Source: Neelides folsomi
Taxonomy: Eukaryota > Arthropoda > Collembola > Neelipleona > Neelidae
Length of the DNA stretch: 64,000 nucleotides
Assembly: GCA_034687125.1 (NCBI GenBank)
Contig: JAQGBZ010000327.1
Location: 1-64,000, forward strand
Direction: 5' to 3'
The notes below the pieces were generated by a model. It did no database searches, was not told the origin of the DNA, and saw nothing but the letters and a program-made list of their open reading frames with translations. Positions 51,701-64,000 of this stretch are shown piece by piece; the stretch's first letter is position 1, and each line of letters begins with the position of its first letter. The position numbers and the translations under genes are program-made.

Positions 51701-53833
51701 GAATACCTACCATTAAAATATCAAACCTAGTTGTTAAATCCTACATGCTATTCAGAACATTTACCGTGGGCAGAAGCCATTAGACAAAAGACAATTCATA
51801 AAAACTTCCAACTTTCAACACCCAAAGTTTCTTAAATGATGAATATGGCCAAAAAGTTGGGATAAAAATCTTGAACATTATTGAACGTTATAACTTACAT
51901 TTAGTTAGATAGCTGTTCAAATGACAATTTTTTCTTATTTCGCACCTCCGCTAGGTTTAATTAGCATGAGAGTCAGAAACCATATACCATACTTGGGTAA
52001 TTTATGTTTAAAGGATCTTTGTCTCAGGTGCATGTAAAAAATAAAACACTCAAGTTTTACTCAAAATTTTAAAAGTTAACAGATGAGAGATTTAGGTAAA
52101 GTTATGACTTTCGGTAAACTTATTACTTTGACTAAACTTATGAATTCATACAAACCGCATATGTGTAAAATTCGTAATTATACTCGCAAGTCTTTTAAAC
52201 TCTATTGTTATCTCACCTAAAAGCGAAGTTCAAATAGGTAATTAAACCTTCGCAAATGGAGTCTTGTTGGGATTTCGCAAATGAAGTCTTGTTGGGAAAA
52301 GCACATGGAGATTTAACGTGGAATTTATGTACACACTTGAACATAAAAATACCTTTAAAAGAGTTCTCAGGGGCAGCGGTGCTTTTGTACAGTTATCAAA
52401 TTACGCATAAAACTTAAAAATATTCTCATCCTGATGGGTTTAGGAAGTTGTGTAGGAACACTACTACTCTACATTTAATTGTTCTTCTACGATTACTATC
52501 ATTATAAAATAAATCATAAATATCTAAATACAGTAAATCTAAATATCAAAATACAGTAAATATTGTATACATATGTACATACATTACATGTACTGGTCCT
52601 TATACTTTATTTAGTTGATTAGTTTATGTATAATGTTAATAAATATGATTTAAGTTCATGATTTAAAGATGATAAACTTAAAATATAAATTTGATATGAT
52701 AAAAAACTTCACGACATTTCCCTTTTTCATAAAAAGGCCATTTAAGCCGGTGGTGTATTTTAGAAAGGTTTTTCATTTCCAATCTTGTGATCAAATTTAG
52801 TGGGACATAATATTCAATGTGGTTATAAGAAAGGAAAAGCGATAGTTGAAGATCTTTAAAAGGAGAACTTGATGAGTTCTCTTTTTAAACGAATGGATCC
52901 TCCAACTCCCATTTAGATACGGGTACGGTCAAGTGGAGGAAAATCGAGGGGTTCTCCTCTGGTGAAGAAGTGGAGATAGGGGCTGCCATAGTGATAACAA
53001 GTGAAACCCATAGGGAGTTCCTTCAGTTCCTCCTTTAACCGAAACGAGTGGTTCACCATTTGTTCGCATTGGGACGATGATGATGTGAATGGAGTTTTCC
53101 CTTCATCCCTTTTTTCTAAAGATTCCCATGCCATCCTTGAACCTGAACCTGAACATGAGACGGACACTTTTCTTTGTTCAAACTCCAACAAGATCGAGGG
53201 CAAGGAATATAAATACCTACATTAAAAATATTACATACAATATATCCTATATGTTTCTGTATGTATGGCAAAGACCAGTTTAATATGAGAATACCTAATA
53301 TAAATAGTTTAACCATGTTTGGAATTCATAATGTATTTGTGTACACTTCTGAATCTTCCGTTCTCACAAGTTCGGATATTGGAAATGTGCAGGCCTTATG
53401 ATAGGTACAGTACATGTATGTATAGTATTTATATATAGGGAGTTCCATTTAAATGTGTTGAAGTTGTGATTAGGGTAAGTTCCTTCCGTCGGTCTACTTC
53501 TCAGGAGAATCCGAGCCAAGTTCCATCTGGAATTTCGGAAGGGAAAAAAAGAAGGGTCGCTCCCTAACATTTATTTCTTTCTGTCTCTTCCCCATATTAA
53601 TTATGTGGATTAAATGTCGAGTGGGAAGGGGCGTAATTATGGGGTTCATCTCCCCTCCGAACCCCTAAATGTTATTTTGCCATGAGTAGCGGTCGAGACC
53701 CAAGTTCCCATCCTTTACAAAAGAATTGGAAATCAACTCAATGAAGATGTGTGAAAGGCCATTGAAGCTCATCGAGCTTCTTCTGCACAATATACAGGAT
53801 ACAATATACACAATATATATTATATCTGCAATG

Positions 53834-53867
53834 TAATGCAATGTACAGTGTAATGCAATGTACAGTG
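53834..53867. repeat. 17-base exact duplication
   Basis: TAATGCAATGTACAGTG occurs twice in direct tandem and is preceded by a partial copy. Confidence 0.85.
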
Positions 53868-56800
53868 TACCATACAAATACCATACAAGCCATACATACA
53901 ATATGTACTTATATACAAATACATATAAAGTATTGGTATTAAGGCAGTGGGAGCCGCGAGAGTAATTTTCCCCTTGAGAAGAAACGATGAGGAGGAATTG
54001 AGTATTCCAGACAAGGAAGCTGTCACCGTTAATTAACGCACTCTTCTGTCAATTAGGGCTCTTCTGATTGTTCTCGAGGGAAAGATTTACTTTGCTTTAT
54101 ACAGAAGACTACTCAATGTATTTAATCTTTACAAATTCACAATTCTTCATCAATTTACTTGGGGCCTTTGCCCGCCAAATTATTCTCCAAAATTGCTCTT
54201 TTTCTCTAATTTTAACAAATCGCTTTCCTTTCAATCCGATGTAAAATTAAGGAAATAATGATGAATTTTATATTATGGTGAATTTAATAAAAATGATAAA
54301 TCAACAATAGTGAAATCGTAGTTTATTTTACACTTTTACATTTAAACTTTCCATATCTAACAAATGTGAAAAAGCTTTCAAACAGTTCTATATATTTATT
54401 TAAGAAATATTTGAATTATTTGAAAGATATAAAAAAACTCATCGACAGATGAAATGCCCATCGTTACATAAATCCCATAAAGACATGAATTGGGTAGTGA
54501 AAACCTATAGTAGAGATCTTTATATTGTGCAAACATTTGAAGTCCATCAATAGTCTGGTTTACACGCTGAAGTGAATTGGAGGGGAATTTCCATTGGAAC
54601 CATTCCAATTTCTGTTTCCATTTACAGACAAAGAAGATAAAGTGGGAATGCCAATTTCCGTTCCTTTCACATGTTTATGTGGTAATCAAATACAGGAGAA
54701 TCAGGAGATTCTAAAGAGAGTTCTTTAAGAAATCAAACCTTTTCACTTTTATTTCAAAGCTCAATACATTGCACAGAGATCGAAGAGAGAAACAAACGAA
54801 CAAGAAGAGCTGATTAAGGAAATCCCAACTGTAAATTAAACACGAGATTCTTGCAGGCTTTGCATACTCACAATTCCCAACCATCCAATTTGAATAGACT
54901 TTAAGCAACATGCGGATTTAATGATTCCCCCCTTCGTTAAATTCAACAAAAACTGAAAGAAACTGTTCAGAGTTCCGTTTTTCTCCTTTCCTGAAAAACA
55001 GAAACAGAATAAATAGAGAATTAACATTAACATTAACAAAGTAGACATTTGGCCATTTCATAAATAAACATTTTATCTTTAAATTCAAATTTAAATTTGC
55101 GATCCTAAAACGTTTGTGCTATCTACTTATTAATATAAATCAATAATGATTTAATGATATGAAAAATTAAATATTTTAAACAAGATTAAATTACAATTAA
55201 TTTATAAAAGATTTTAACTACAATTAATTTAATTAATGAATTTAGTTGGTTATTTAGTTAAACTCGTTTTGTCGATTTGTAAATAAACATTTTGTGTGTT
55301 CACAAGAATGAATGAATGAAGATTTATTGAAGAATACACAACAATATATTTTTCACCTTAAATTGAATCAGTACTTAATCTACATTCTGTCATTGTAAAC
55401 AAGAAGAATTTTTAAGGTCTTAAATCTCAGTTAATGTAGTTGTTATTCAGAACGAAAAGTTAGCAATAAATAGGAAAAAGAATTTCCTATTAAAATTCTA
55501 GTAGTCTCATCGTCTGCATCGTCTGCATTCAAATGCTCCTTATGCTCTTAAAAGTACACGGAGCTTTTGTACATAAAAACCATTAAAGACGCCCATCCAT
55601 GTTAAAGGTGTCAAGATGAAATTTGGAAAAAAACAAACAACTGTGAATTTAAAGCCTAAATATGTTCAGCCATTTTAAAATCCAAATACTTTTAAATAAC
55701 GTTGGACCAAAATTTAAATATTACTAAAATAATTATTTAATACATTTACTTGATTAATAAAATATTATATTAATAAAGTTTACAAATAAAAATAGTTTTT
55801 TCTTTCTGCACTATTTGACAGTTTCACTATAAGTTTCAAATATAACTCAAGTTAGTTAAATAAAGGTTAAATTAACCGAAGTTACCTATAAAGTGAATCC
55901 TGGAGAATTTTACTTTTAGTTTGATCTGATTTTCTTTCCAATGAATTGCTTTCGATGTGAATCTGTTGAGAAGTTCCATTAGTAATAAGAGTGCAGAACA
56001 TCGCCGAATGGGCCATTACTCACTAAATTTGGTCCATTACTTCTGTAAACTCGACGTCTCCACTCTATTTCATTGTATTCCCCAGGATGTTCTAAAGAAA
56101 AAAGTGTCTTACTTCTCAAATTCTCTTTTCTACCCTGTTAATTTCATTTCAAAAATTAAATTAACCCTCCAATTGAGTTTACAAATAATTCAACATTTAA
56201 CCCAATTGACCATTTTCAACCATTTTACAAACTTTTCAAGTTCTACAATCAACTTTATTCTTTAACAATATTTGTTTTCTTGTTTGTTTGTTATCCGTAT
56301 TTTATTCTACGTTATTGTGCACGTTATTGTATTGTATATTGTGTATGCTGTACCAGGCATATTGTATATTGTCAAAGTAAAATGTATTTTACTTGACTCG
56401 AAGACTTTGTTCAGAAAGTTTCTTTGTTAATTTAACTTCTTGTCATATTGCAAAAAGGTAAAGAAATTTTCCTATATTATTCATTTGACAAAATGAGTAA
56501 TGGTTTGTTTGCTTAATATTAAGGTAGTAATAATTCTCTCCAAATGTGAATTATCCTGATGACAGGAAGGAAATGATCAAATTTTTATATCATAATAATT
56601 TAAACAAAAAACTTGTATACCATAAGGTAGGGAAAGGCAAAAACTATACAAGTATGAAAAAATCAAAAACGAAAGAAAGTTCATTTAGTGGAGAAGCCAA
56701 AGACAAAAAACCAAACTAGCGTGCAACATGAATCTTGAGGAAAAATAATGCTTATTTCAAAATGCCGGTCAGATTTAGAAAGAAGATGAGAAAGGTGTTG

Positions 56801-59800
56801 CAACTCCATCGTTAAACTCTTCATTCCCATTTAATCATTCTCATTCTCTACGTTGGATAAGAAATAATAAGGATAAGGAATATAAGAATAAGAAAAGTCA
56901 TCTCCACAAGGACTTGGATTAAGAACTTCGACACCCGAAAAAAAGTTTCAAAGAGTCGGCTCAAAGCCATCGTCATTCGCCTTGATCTCCATCATGATTC
57001 ATGGGGGTCGTAAAAGGTATGGGAGGAATAAGCAAGAAGGAACAGCTAGACGGCCCTTAAGGCCCAAAAAGAAGGAGGAGGGGAGATGAAGATGAAAGAG
57101 ACTTGCCAAGAGAAGAAGAAGGGAGAAGAAGAAGGGTCCTAGGAACATAAAAAAGGAACTCAAGGGGCAGCAGAGGATTTCTTCTGGCTCCAGGCCCAGG
57201 TCATTTTATCTTGTTGAGGAACTAATAGGGAATCTCCTGGAAACCTTCTGGAAATCTCCCACAATACATCTATTATTTCTTCAATGGAAATTGGCTCCGG
57301 GACTGTTCATTCAGATTTAACAAGTTTCAACTTACATATTATACCACCATCCGATGGAGAGATAAATATAAAACTATACAATGTAAATAAATATACACCA
57401 ACTTTTAAAGAGAGATATATTACAGTATTACATATATTAAATACTTCCTCTCGACCATGGCCCCAATGCTATTTGGATACTTTTACATATAATACTGTAT
57501 TTATATATAGGATACATAAATGTATAAATTTATATGGTTCATCTCCTCAACTCCAAAATGAGACTTTGAAGGATAATGGACCTTAACGACCGAGTCAAGA
57601 CGACCTAGTACAAAGTTTTTATAAGAAAGGCAATCCCAAGAGTCATGCTATATTAGGGGTGTGTTCCAAAAGAGATCTCACAACCATTTGACTCATTAGA
57701 TACCTGGCCTTTGTAAACCTTTGTACCATATACAAATATGAGGATGTATTACAATTACAATATACCAATATACTTTCTTATCTATAGGTACTGATCGGAT
57801 ACAGTATGTATTTTATTTGTACTGTATAGTATGGATATGGTATGTTAGTTATATAAAATAAGTGTAAAGAAATGTTGAGTTCAATTCCTTGAGAAATGTT
57901 GAAGAAGCAAAGGGATGTTTCGTTTGTCTCTTATTATTGATCTCGTCTTCATCTTCAGCTGGTTTAACAGGGCCAAGTTTTTGCTCCTGAACCACCAACC
58001 ATAAGAACTCCAATTCCCACCCATCAAACAGAGGGTGAGTGAAGGATGAACCTTTTAAAAAGTGAGACTTTCAATCACTTCATGAACTCTCAAATTCCAA
58101 CGCGGCTTCTCCGTTCCAACATTCGAACATTTCTGACTTCAGAATTGGAAAGGTCACAAAGTTCACATCGGGCATTTGTTAATTTCATAATATTTCCAGA
58201 CTCTTTCAAATGGCGAAGGTCGAAAGAGTCAGGCGAGGAAACTCAAACTGCTCAAAGGATAATTTTTCTTTATTATTCCTCATCATTATCTTTTACGGCT
58301 TTGGCTGTATGATTAAATCAAAATAGGATCCAAAATTGAGGAGTAAAATCAAGGAGAAATATTTCCGACCCTTTTAGGATTTTACAAAACCATTGGGATA
58401 AGATTGGAGATCGGACTCATTTAGATTTTAAGTTGTTGTTTATGGCTGACCTTCACCTCACCCGGAGCTGACATAATTCCCGAAAAAGGTTTTGATCGCA
58501 TTAGGAGGCTTTTATGAAAGATGTTCCATTATAAGAATGAAATGAATCAAGGAGAGCGGGCTGGATTTGTTTTTTAGTTTTTACACCCCGACTTTCCATT
58601 CACCTTATGAACCTTTACTTTTATAGTAAATTGAAGTTTGGGTGGTCTGGCGGAATAAAAGGATTATCGATCGGCCCGAATTCCATTTTATAGGAAAAAA
58701 CCTTAAGATTGTAAATATTATTATACTTTTTGCCATTACCAAGCTGGGAAACTTTCACTTCAAAATTCATACCTTGTTTACTCCCTCTTTGTAGTTTGCA
58801 ATCGATCAATAAAAATTGTAAAGTTTTTATTCACTTTTACATTAGCCTTAATTTCACTCAAAGTATTTATTTAATAAAAAATAAGTATGTTAAGTATTTT
58901 ATTATCCTCGGTTAAGTATTATGAGTTTATGAGGAATCTATTTAACTTAAAGTACACGTGGTTTTATTACTCGATTATAAATAATTATTCTACATTTGTA
59001 TTTATTACAATCGAGGATAAATTAAATATAATAGGCTTTTTTACATTTGCAGATTTGTACTTTTGTCTAAAGCAATGACGATATTTTTTCAGGAACTAAT
59101 AATTATTTATCTACGATTCTTCGATGCAATATAACGATATTCGATACAATATAATGTATATTGTATAGAAGTTAATAATGATAAGTATGGGCACTTGAAA
59201 ATATTTCTTACTTCATATATAATATGCCATAGTTAAATCATTGCATTTATTTATTGTGCTCAATGGTCAATCAATAACGAGGATAAATGAATAAAATTTG
59301 CATGCATAAGTTCAAGACATTTGTATATTACAGAGAATGTTCGATAATAGAAATCAGGAACAGAGAACAACAGGCTTCCCCTCCCTTTCTTCCAACTTGT
59401 TTTTTCGCTTGACTCATCATACAATTTCTCTCATAATGCAAAAAAGATTTCACATCTCCTTTAATAATCCCATATGGGCCAAACTAGGTGAACTCGAATC
59501 CTTTGCATATTTCACTTGATTCATTTCATTCACTCCATCACGACAACTCTCAAAAAGGACGACGCCCATTTGGTTAAGTGAACCAAATAAAAATGTTCAA
59601 AATCCTCATATGTTTAATATATGCATTTTTAACACCACCTTTATGATATTTATTTATCCTTTTTGTTGTGGGTTCAATAGAATATAAATAATGGATATAA
59701 AATAAATAAATACATTATTTGTATTTACTTACAATTAAGATCGAAAAATGCATTATTTTATAATGTATTTATTACGAGCTGAGAAAATAAAATGTATAAT

Positions 59801-59812
59801 TTTTCTTGTCAG

Positions 59813-60021
59813 ATCACTTCGAGCTCCACGGGGTATTCCTTATGCTTCGGAAGAAGAACCCAAATCCTGCTGTGGAATGTCAACGTCACAGGCCGTGTCC
59901 ATAAGATGGTTCATAATTGTCATCGCTGTGATTGGAATTTGTTGCACTGTTGCTGGAACGGCGCTTGGAGCTGCTCGATCAGCTGGGAATCAACATCTCA
60001 CATTGTCGCTCCTTATGATCG
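59813..60021 (+). CDS. Second coding exon of the proline-rich membrane protein
   Basis: Acceptor TTTTTCTTGTCAG, donor GTAAGA at 60022. Joined in phase to the exon ending at 26441 it continues the protein at residues 503-573: SLRAPRGIPYASEEEPKSCC, GMSTSQAVS, then the membrane segment IRWFIIVIAVIGICCTVAGT (about 533-552) running to about 556. After a short polar turn (RSAGNQH) a second hydrophobic stretch LTLSLLMIG begins and must continue in the next exon, so a two-pass protein is likely. The paired cysteines (522-523) just before the membrane could be acylated. The ATG at 59748 is in frame upstream but lies before the acceptor and reads as low-complexity intron. The exact phase match across 33 kb and the change from intron to sensible protein support the join. 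The rest of the gene lies beyond the window. Confidence 0.75.
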
Positions 60022-63000
60022 GTAAGATTCAATATTTAATTAATTAGAATTAAATTAATTAATATTCAATTAAAAATATAGTAAGATATTTCTTACAGAT
60101 TATACTAAGATTGTCTTGCTATTGGTAGTTATCTGATTTGCATTTGCCTTTGAAAAGCTTTTAAGATTTATTCCAGTTTATTGTGCCATTTAATTTATGA
60201 TATTTCTAATCAAGTTCTTTTAAAACGTTCATTGTATGTCTTACATTATGCATTTTTCCTAACTGGGTTATAAAACCATTGTATTTATAAGGATCAATGA
60301 AGGTGTGGCAGTGTGCACATTGAACTGTTGAATTGTTGAAGGCAAACTTCAAACCTCCCGATCCCACTCATCATTGAAGTCAAGTTATTAGTGATTTTAA
60401 GTTTATCACGTTTGAGAACAAAAGTAGGATAGATTCCTTAATGGGCTCATAATGACTTTTCTTCCTGTTTCATTAATGTAAAAATAAAATATCCAAAGGT
60501 TCGTGACTCAGAATGTACAGGTAAAATGTATATGAGAAAGTTGAGTGATTTCTGAGGGAGAGAAAACCATTAATTTGGAGTTATAAGAGAAATATCATAT
60601 ATGCGTCATACGAGTATAATAAAAATATTGTATAATAAAAATATATGGATATATCCATAATATCCATTTATGTATTAAAAGCGAACGTAAGAAACCGATT
60701 TAATATTCCCTGATTGATCCTTTTTCCTACTGGGACCATTTTCTATTTTTCATTTATTAAGGTGACACATTGGAGTTCCTCGACATTCCTTTGGATTGTG
60801 AATGAGGGAAAAAGTAATTGGATTGGGTTTACTTATTCACTCTGAAATGGTAATGGTCCTATTAGTTGGAGCATAAAGAATTCCCGCTCCCGTTTGCCTC
60901 CGGTCTTTTCCCCGTCAATGGCGAGTGAATGGTAACCTGAATTTATCCAGGGCGCAATTTCCTCTAAAATGGAGAGACTCAATTTCGCTCTGCGCTTTCC
61001 AGTTTCCACCCTTTTAATTCAATTTGCATGTCACAAGGAAAAAAGGTTATTGCGAATTGCTAATGGAAGAAATTGCAATATTCTTTTATTAAGTTCATTT
61101 AGTAAATGCCAGCGTGGGTTTTTGTCATAAGATGAAAATTTCATTAATTGCCTTGATTATCATATGATATTTCCCTCTTTTTCATTGACACCAATTTGGG
61201 TCTTCAACAAGAGAAGATTTCTCTTTTAATCACAAATGTGAAAACCGTGGTTAATTTTTAATTCATTTCATCTTACAATTACAATAAAACAAAACATATT
61301 CAAAACATATACAGTAGTAAACATATTCAGTAGAAAATTATGCCACTGAAAAATATTGAATTATGTATAATTGTGAGAAATTCTATTCAGTATGTGTTGA
61401 GCATTTAAGTCAGCCTTCTTGATTAAGTAATAATAATCTATCATTATTGCTCATTTATTTATGTAAAGACCCAGAGAGGCATAGCTAATTTGAAGATTAA
61501 TGAATGTAAAACCCCTTGATTTCTTTTTAAACTCTTTATGAAATTTATGAAATCACATTGTAAAATTTTGAAATCTATGCACGATCATAAAAACCATAAT
61601 GAGACCCCCAAGTCTTATAATTCCTCTGCATTAATAAGCTCCCATACTTACTTTTAGTTAATGTTACTTAATGTTTTGTTAATATAAGTAACATGTTATA
61701 TGTATGTTTACTTTTAAGCTAGTTTAATTTTAGTAGTTAAAATAATAAGAGGTTTAAGAAAGAATTAAGCAAAAGATGTGATAAGGAAAAATACAAACAA
61801 CAGTTTCACATTCTTAACACAATACTGTAACTCAAAAGGTATAAACCGTGAAAAACAAAACAATTCAAAGTTTTCACATCTCGTCCTTTAAAGAGAAAAA
61901 TCTCATTAAGGTGGAACTCTGAGCATTTATATAAATTAAAACTTTGGATTCCCTTGTTTGTTATCACAATTTGATTTACTCAAAGTGAGTGGTGAAAGAA
62001 AGTTTTAATAAAAATGAACTCAAATTATTTTCCATTATTGAATTGTAATGACTCGGTTTTTGCTAACAATCTGAGAATTTTAATGTTAATTCGCCAACGG
62101 CCTTCGCTCATTTGCCTACCAGGAATTTGAGTCACAATTTGAGTTTAAATGACAAAGTTTCACTTTTGTTTATTGTCACCATCATTGGAAATTAGTAATT
62201 TGAGTATGAAAGTGCAGAGCCCCAGATTCTGTCCCATAATACCCATAAATGCTCATTGTGAGTTTATTGTTGGTTGTACTATTTTTATGTAATCTTGTAA
62301 ATTCCCCATCATCAAAAACCTTCCCAACTTCGCGGAATCTCCACGACAGTCCAAATGCTTAAAAATGAGCGTAAAAGAGATATCTTTGTCATTGTTGAGA
62401 AATCTGGCCCTATTTCTCAACCGAGAAGCTATTATGTATGCATTCATAAATATAACGACCATTGTGTTTGCCTCCTTTTGATTACCATTACGAGAGAAGC
62501 TGTTGGAGATCATAGAACCATTAGCGTTCACATCTGAACAATTCGGTCCATTAATGCCTTACTTTTATTCTCCAAATTGTTCCTTCTAACACTTCTACTA
62601 AAGATACCTAAACATAACATTAATACTAATAGTAATGGTACATTATGTATACCTACATATACAGATATAATACTTACCTATACATGTACTATTATATTGT
62701 ATAGTAAATGCGAAAGATCTGTACATAGCCAAATAGATTTTATAGAATCAAATGCATAACTTGCCGAATCTCCTGTCACCATCATCACTCCCAAGGCATT
62801 GTTCGATAAAAAACATTCGAAAGGGTTTTAACTTTTAAACAATGGAGAAATGGCTATGAATTTCAATATGAGAAATGTTCAATACCGATCTGCTTCAACT
62901 CTTAGAATCTAATATCAATACGCGTACTTTAAGTATGATTAGTATCAATACAATACACAGCTTGTTTTCGTACACTATGAGTACATCTGTTATTTTTAAT

Positions 63001-64000
63001 ACATATGTAATTGAATCCGTACAAGTCTAGTTCTTTGAACCCTTCAATTGTAAATACCTATGCTAGAATGCGTAAATTGTATAATAAAGTAATTATGATT
63101 TAGATTATTTACAATTGCTCCATGTTGTGTTATTATGTACAAAAGTAATTAACCGAGTCATGCAGAAAAATTAGAGCCATAAGGTGTTTAAAATCATTAT
63201 AAGTTTTTTAACCAATTTGGTTTTCCCTCGAGGCAATAATTGAATAAATAATGCCAACAATTGTAGAAACTTGGAAGTTTGAAATGGCCGTGTGTAAATA
63301 TTTAAAATCTATGATTCGTCAGTTTTTAACTTCTTTACTAGAATGAGTCTGAATGAGTCTCGTGATTCGAAAAGAGTGATTCAGGTAGCTTGTGTAGTTT
63401 TGGAATCAAGTTCTTCTTGTATTTAACATTAGTGACTTTGCAAGGTTGTTGGGGAGTTTGTCGGTTAATGCCATATTAGTCGAGTTAGCTTGAGGTGAGT
63501 TGTTGAACAAACCCCAGGTTGAAGTCTTAAAGGGTGCAACTTGCATTTACGACTCGACTGCGGTTCAACTTTAGTGCCATGACTGACTGGCTTGGTTGGA
63601 CATTGGCCAAATAAGGAATGCAATGGAACACAAAGGCAGCATGTGAATAATAATAAGCAAAGGAAGAGGAAAGACGTGTCACGTTAACTAGTTTAAGAAG
63701 TAAATGGGTAAGGATACAAAAGACAGGTTCCGCTGAATTATTACACAACATCATGTTAGAATATTCAAAATACTCACAAATATAAAACTACAATTTTTTA
63801 ACCTTTTTTTGTTTATTTTTTATTTTATTTTATTTAACTCACGCGTTTCAAGTAATTGAATTCAAAATGTCTTTATGTAAAAAATAAATTCTTATACAGA
63901 TATTTACTTTTAGAAATAAATGTAAAATATACTTATATTTTTTCATATAACATTTCATATAAATAGCACTTATAATATTATAATCAAAAAAGACTTAAGA
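60022..64000 (+). other. Next intron of the membrane-protein gene (incomplete)
   Basis: Starts GTAAGA and has no further convincing exon before the window ends. Frames at 62253-62531 and 63527-63754 on the minus strand have no recognisable content. The sequence is AT-rich, with low-complexity blocks near 60600-60690 and 62630-62710. Confidence 0.6.

Larger units (their letters stand above)
26442..59812 (+). other. 33,371-base intron of the membrane-protein gene
   Basis: Begins GTGAGT and ends TTTTTCTTGTCAG. No nested gene could be established. Contents: AT-rich DNA to about 27700, then alternating GC-richer islands and TATAC/GTATA low-complexity blocks to about 59200, with tandem repeats, palindromes and a few exon-like frames listed separately. 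Islands include 27900-28450, 30000-30230, 32290-32470, 33000-33480, 36000-36240, 41650-42060, 43740-43900, 44450-45110, 45270-45760, 46200-46720, 47880-48290, 51180-51380, 52880-53200, 53940-54070 and 56990-57290. An intron this long in a gene with small neighbours suggests heavy regulatory content. Confidence 0.8.

Noticed and set aside
59748-59812. ATG at 59748 as start of the membrane-protein exon
   Set aside because: The residues it would add are low-complexity and precede a strong acceptor (TTTTTCTTGTCAG) whose phase matches the exon ending at 26441.
1-64000. tRNA, rRNA, CRISPR or viral genes
   Set aside because: I looked for B-box-like GGTTCGA words, rRNA blocks, regular spaced repeats and capsid or polymerase motifs on both strands by eye and saw none; a covariance-model scan would be needed to exclude tRNAs firmly.

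Overview
The window is animal nuclear DNA, AT-rich, with spliced genes (GT..AG introns, short introns of about 120-310 bases beside one of 33 kb). Two proteins are recognisable at once: the spliceosomal protein BUD31 and the PP28 phosphoprotein PDAP1. There are no operons, ribosome binding sites or bacterial-style genes. Protein sequence, intron style and a short TTAGG run point to an invertebrate, most likely an arthropod. The species cannot be read from the sequence.

Layout. 67-838 (-): a broken ORF1-like remnant of a non-LTR retrotransposon. 2177-3433 (-): a PDAP1 orthologue in four exons with its poly(A) signal. 3434-4053: a 620-base divergent promoter interval. 4054-5079 (+): a BUD31 orthologue in five exons with a likely poly(A) signal. 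4938-24158: about 19 kb without an assignable gene, holding a 76-base mariner-type miniature element, a short TTAGG run, a 0.6 kb foldback repeat, tandem repeats and several weak exon-like open frames. 24159-24358 (+): a possible terminal coding exon of unknown gene. 24934-26441 and 59813-60021 (+): the first two coding exons found of an unrecognised proline-rich membrane protein, split by a 33,371-base intron. 60022-64000: its next intron, apparently without genes. The 3' end of that gene lies outside the window.

How the parts relate. PDAP1 and BUD31 are head to head, the same arrangement I recall for their human orthologues, so this looks like an old bidirectional promoter. The third gene has a long low-complexity N-terminal region (Asn-Ser-Gly-Met repeats, a basic patch, polyproline, a PPPY motif) followed across the intron by a membrane segment; two short upstream ORFs precede its start. 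The large intron and the 19 kb spacer share an unusual texture: GC-richer islands of a few hundred bases alternate with low-complexity TATAC/GTATA blocks. The islands often read as protein-like in more than one frame, so I treat single frames in them as weak evidence. No convincing new molecular system was found. The best leads are the divergent gene pair, the unknown membrane-protein gene with its giant intron, and the palindromes and foldback elements.
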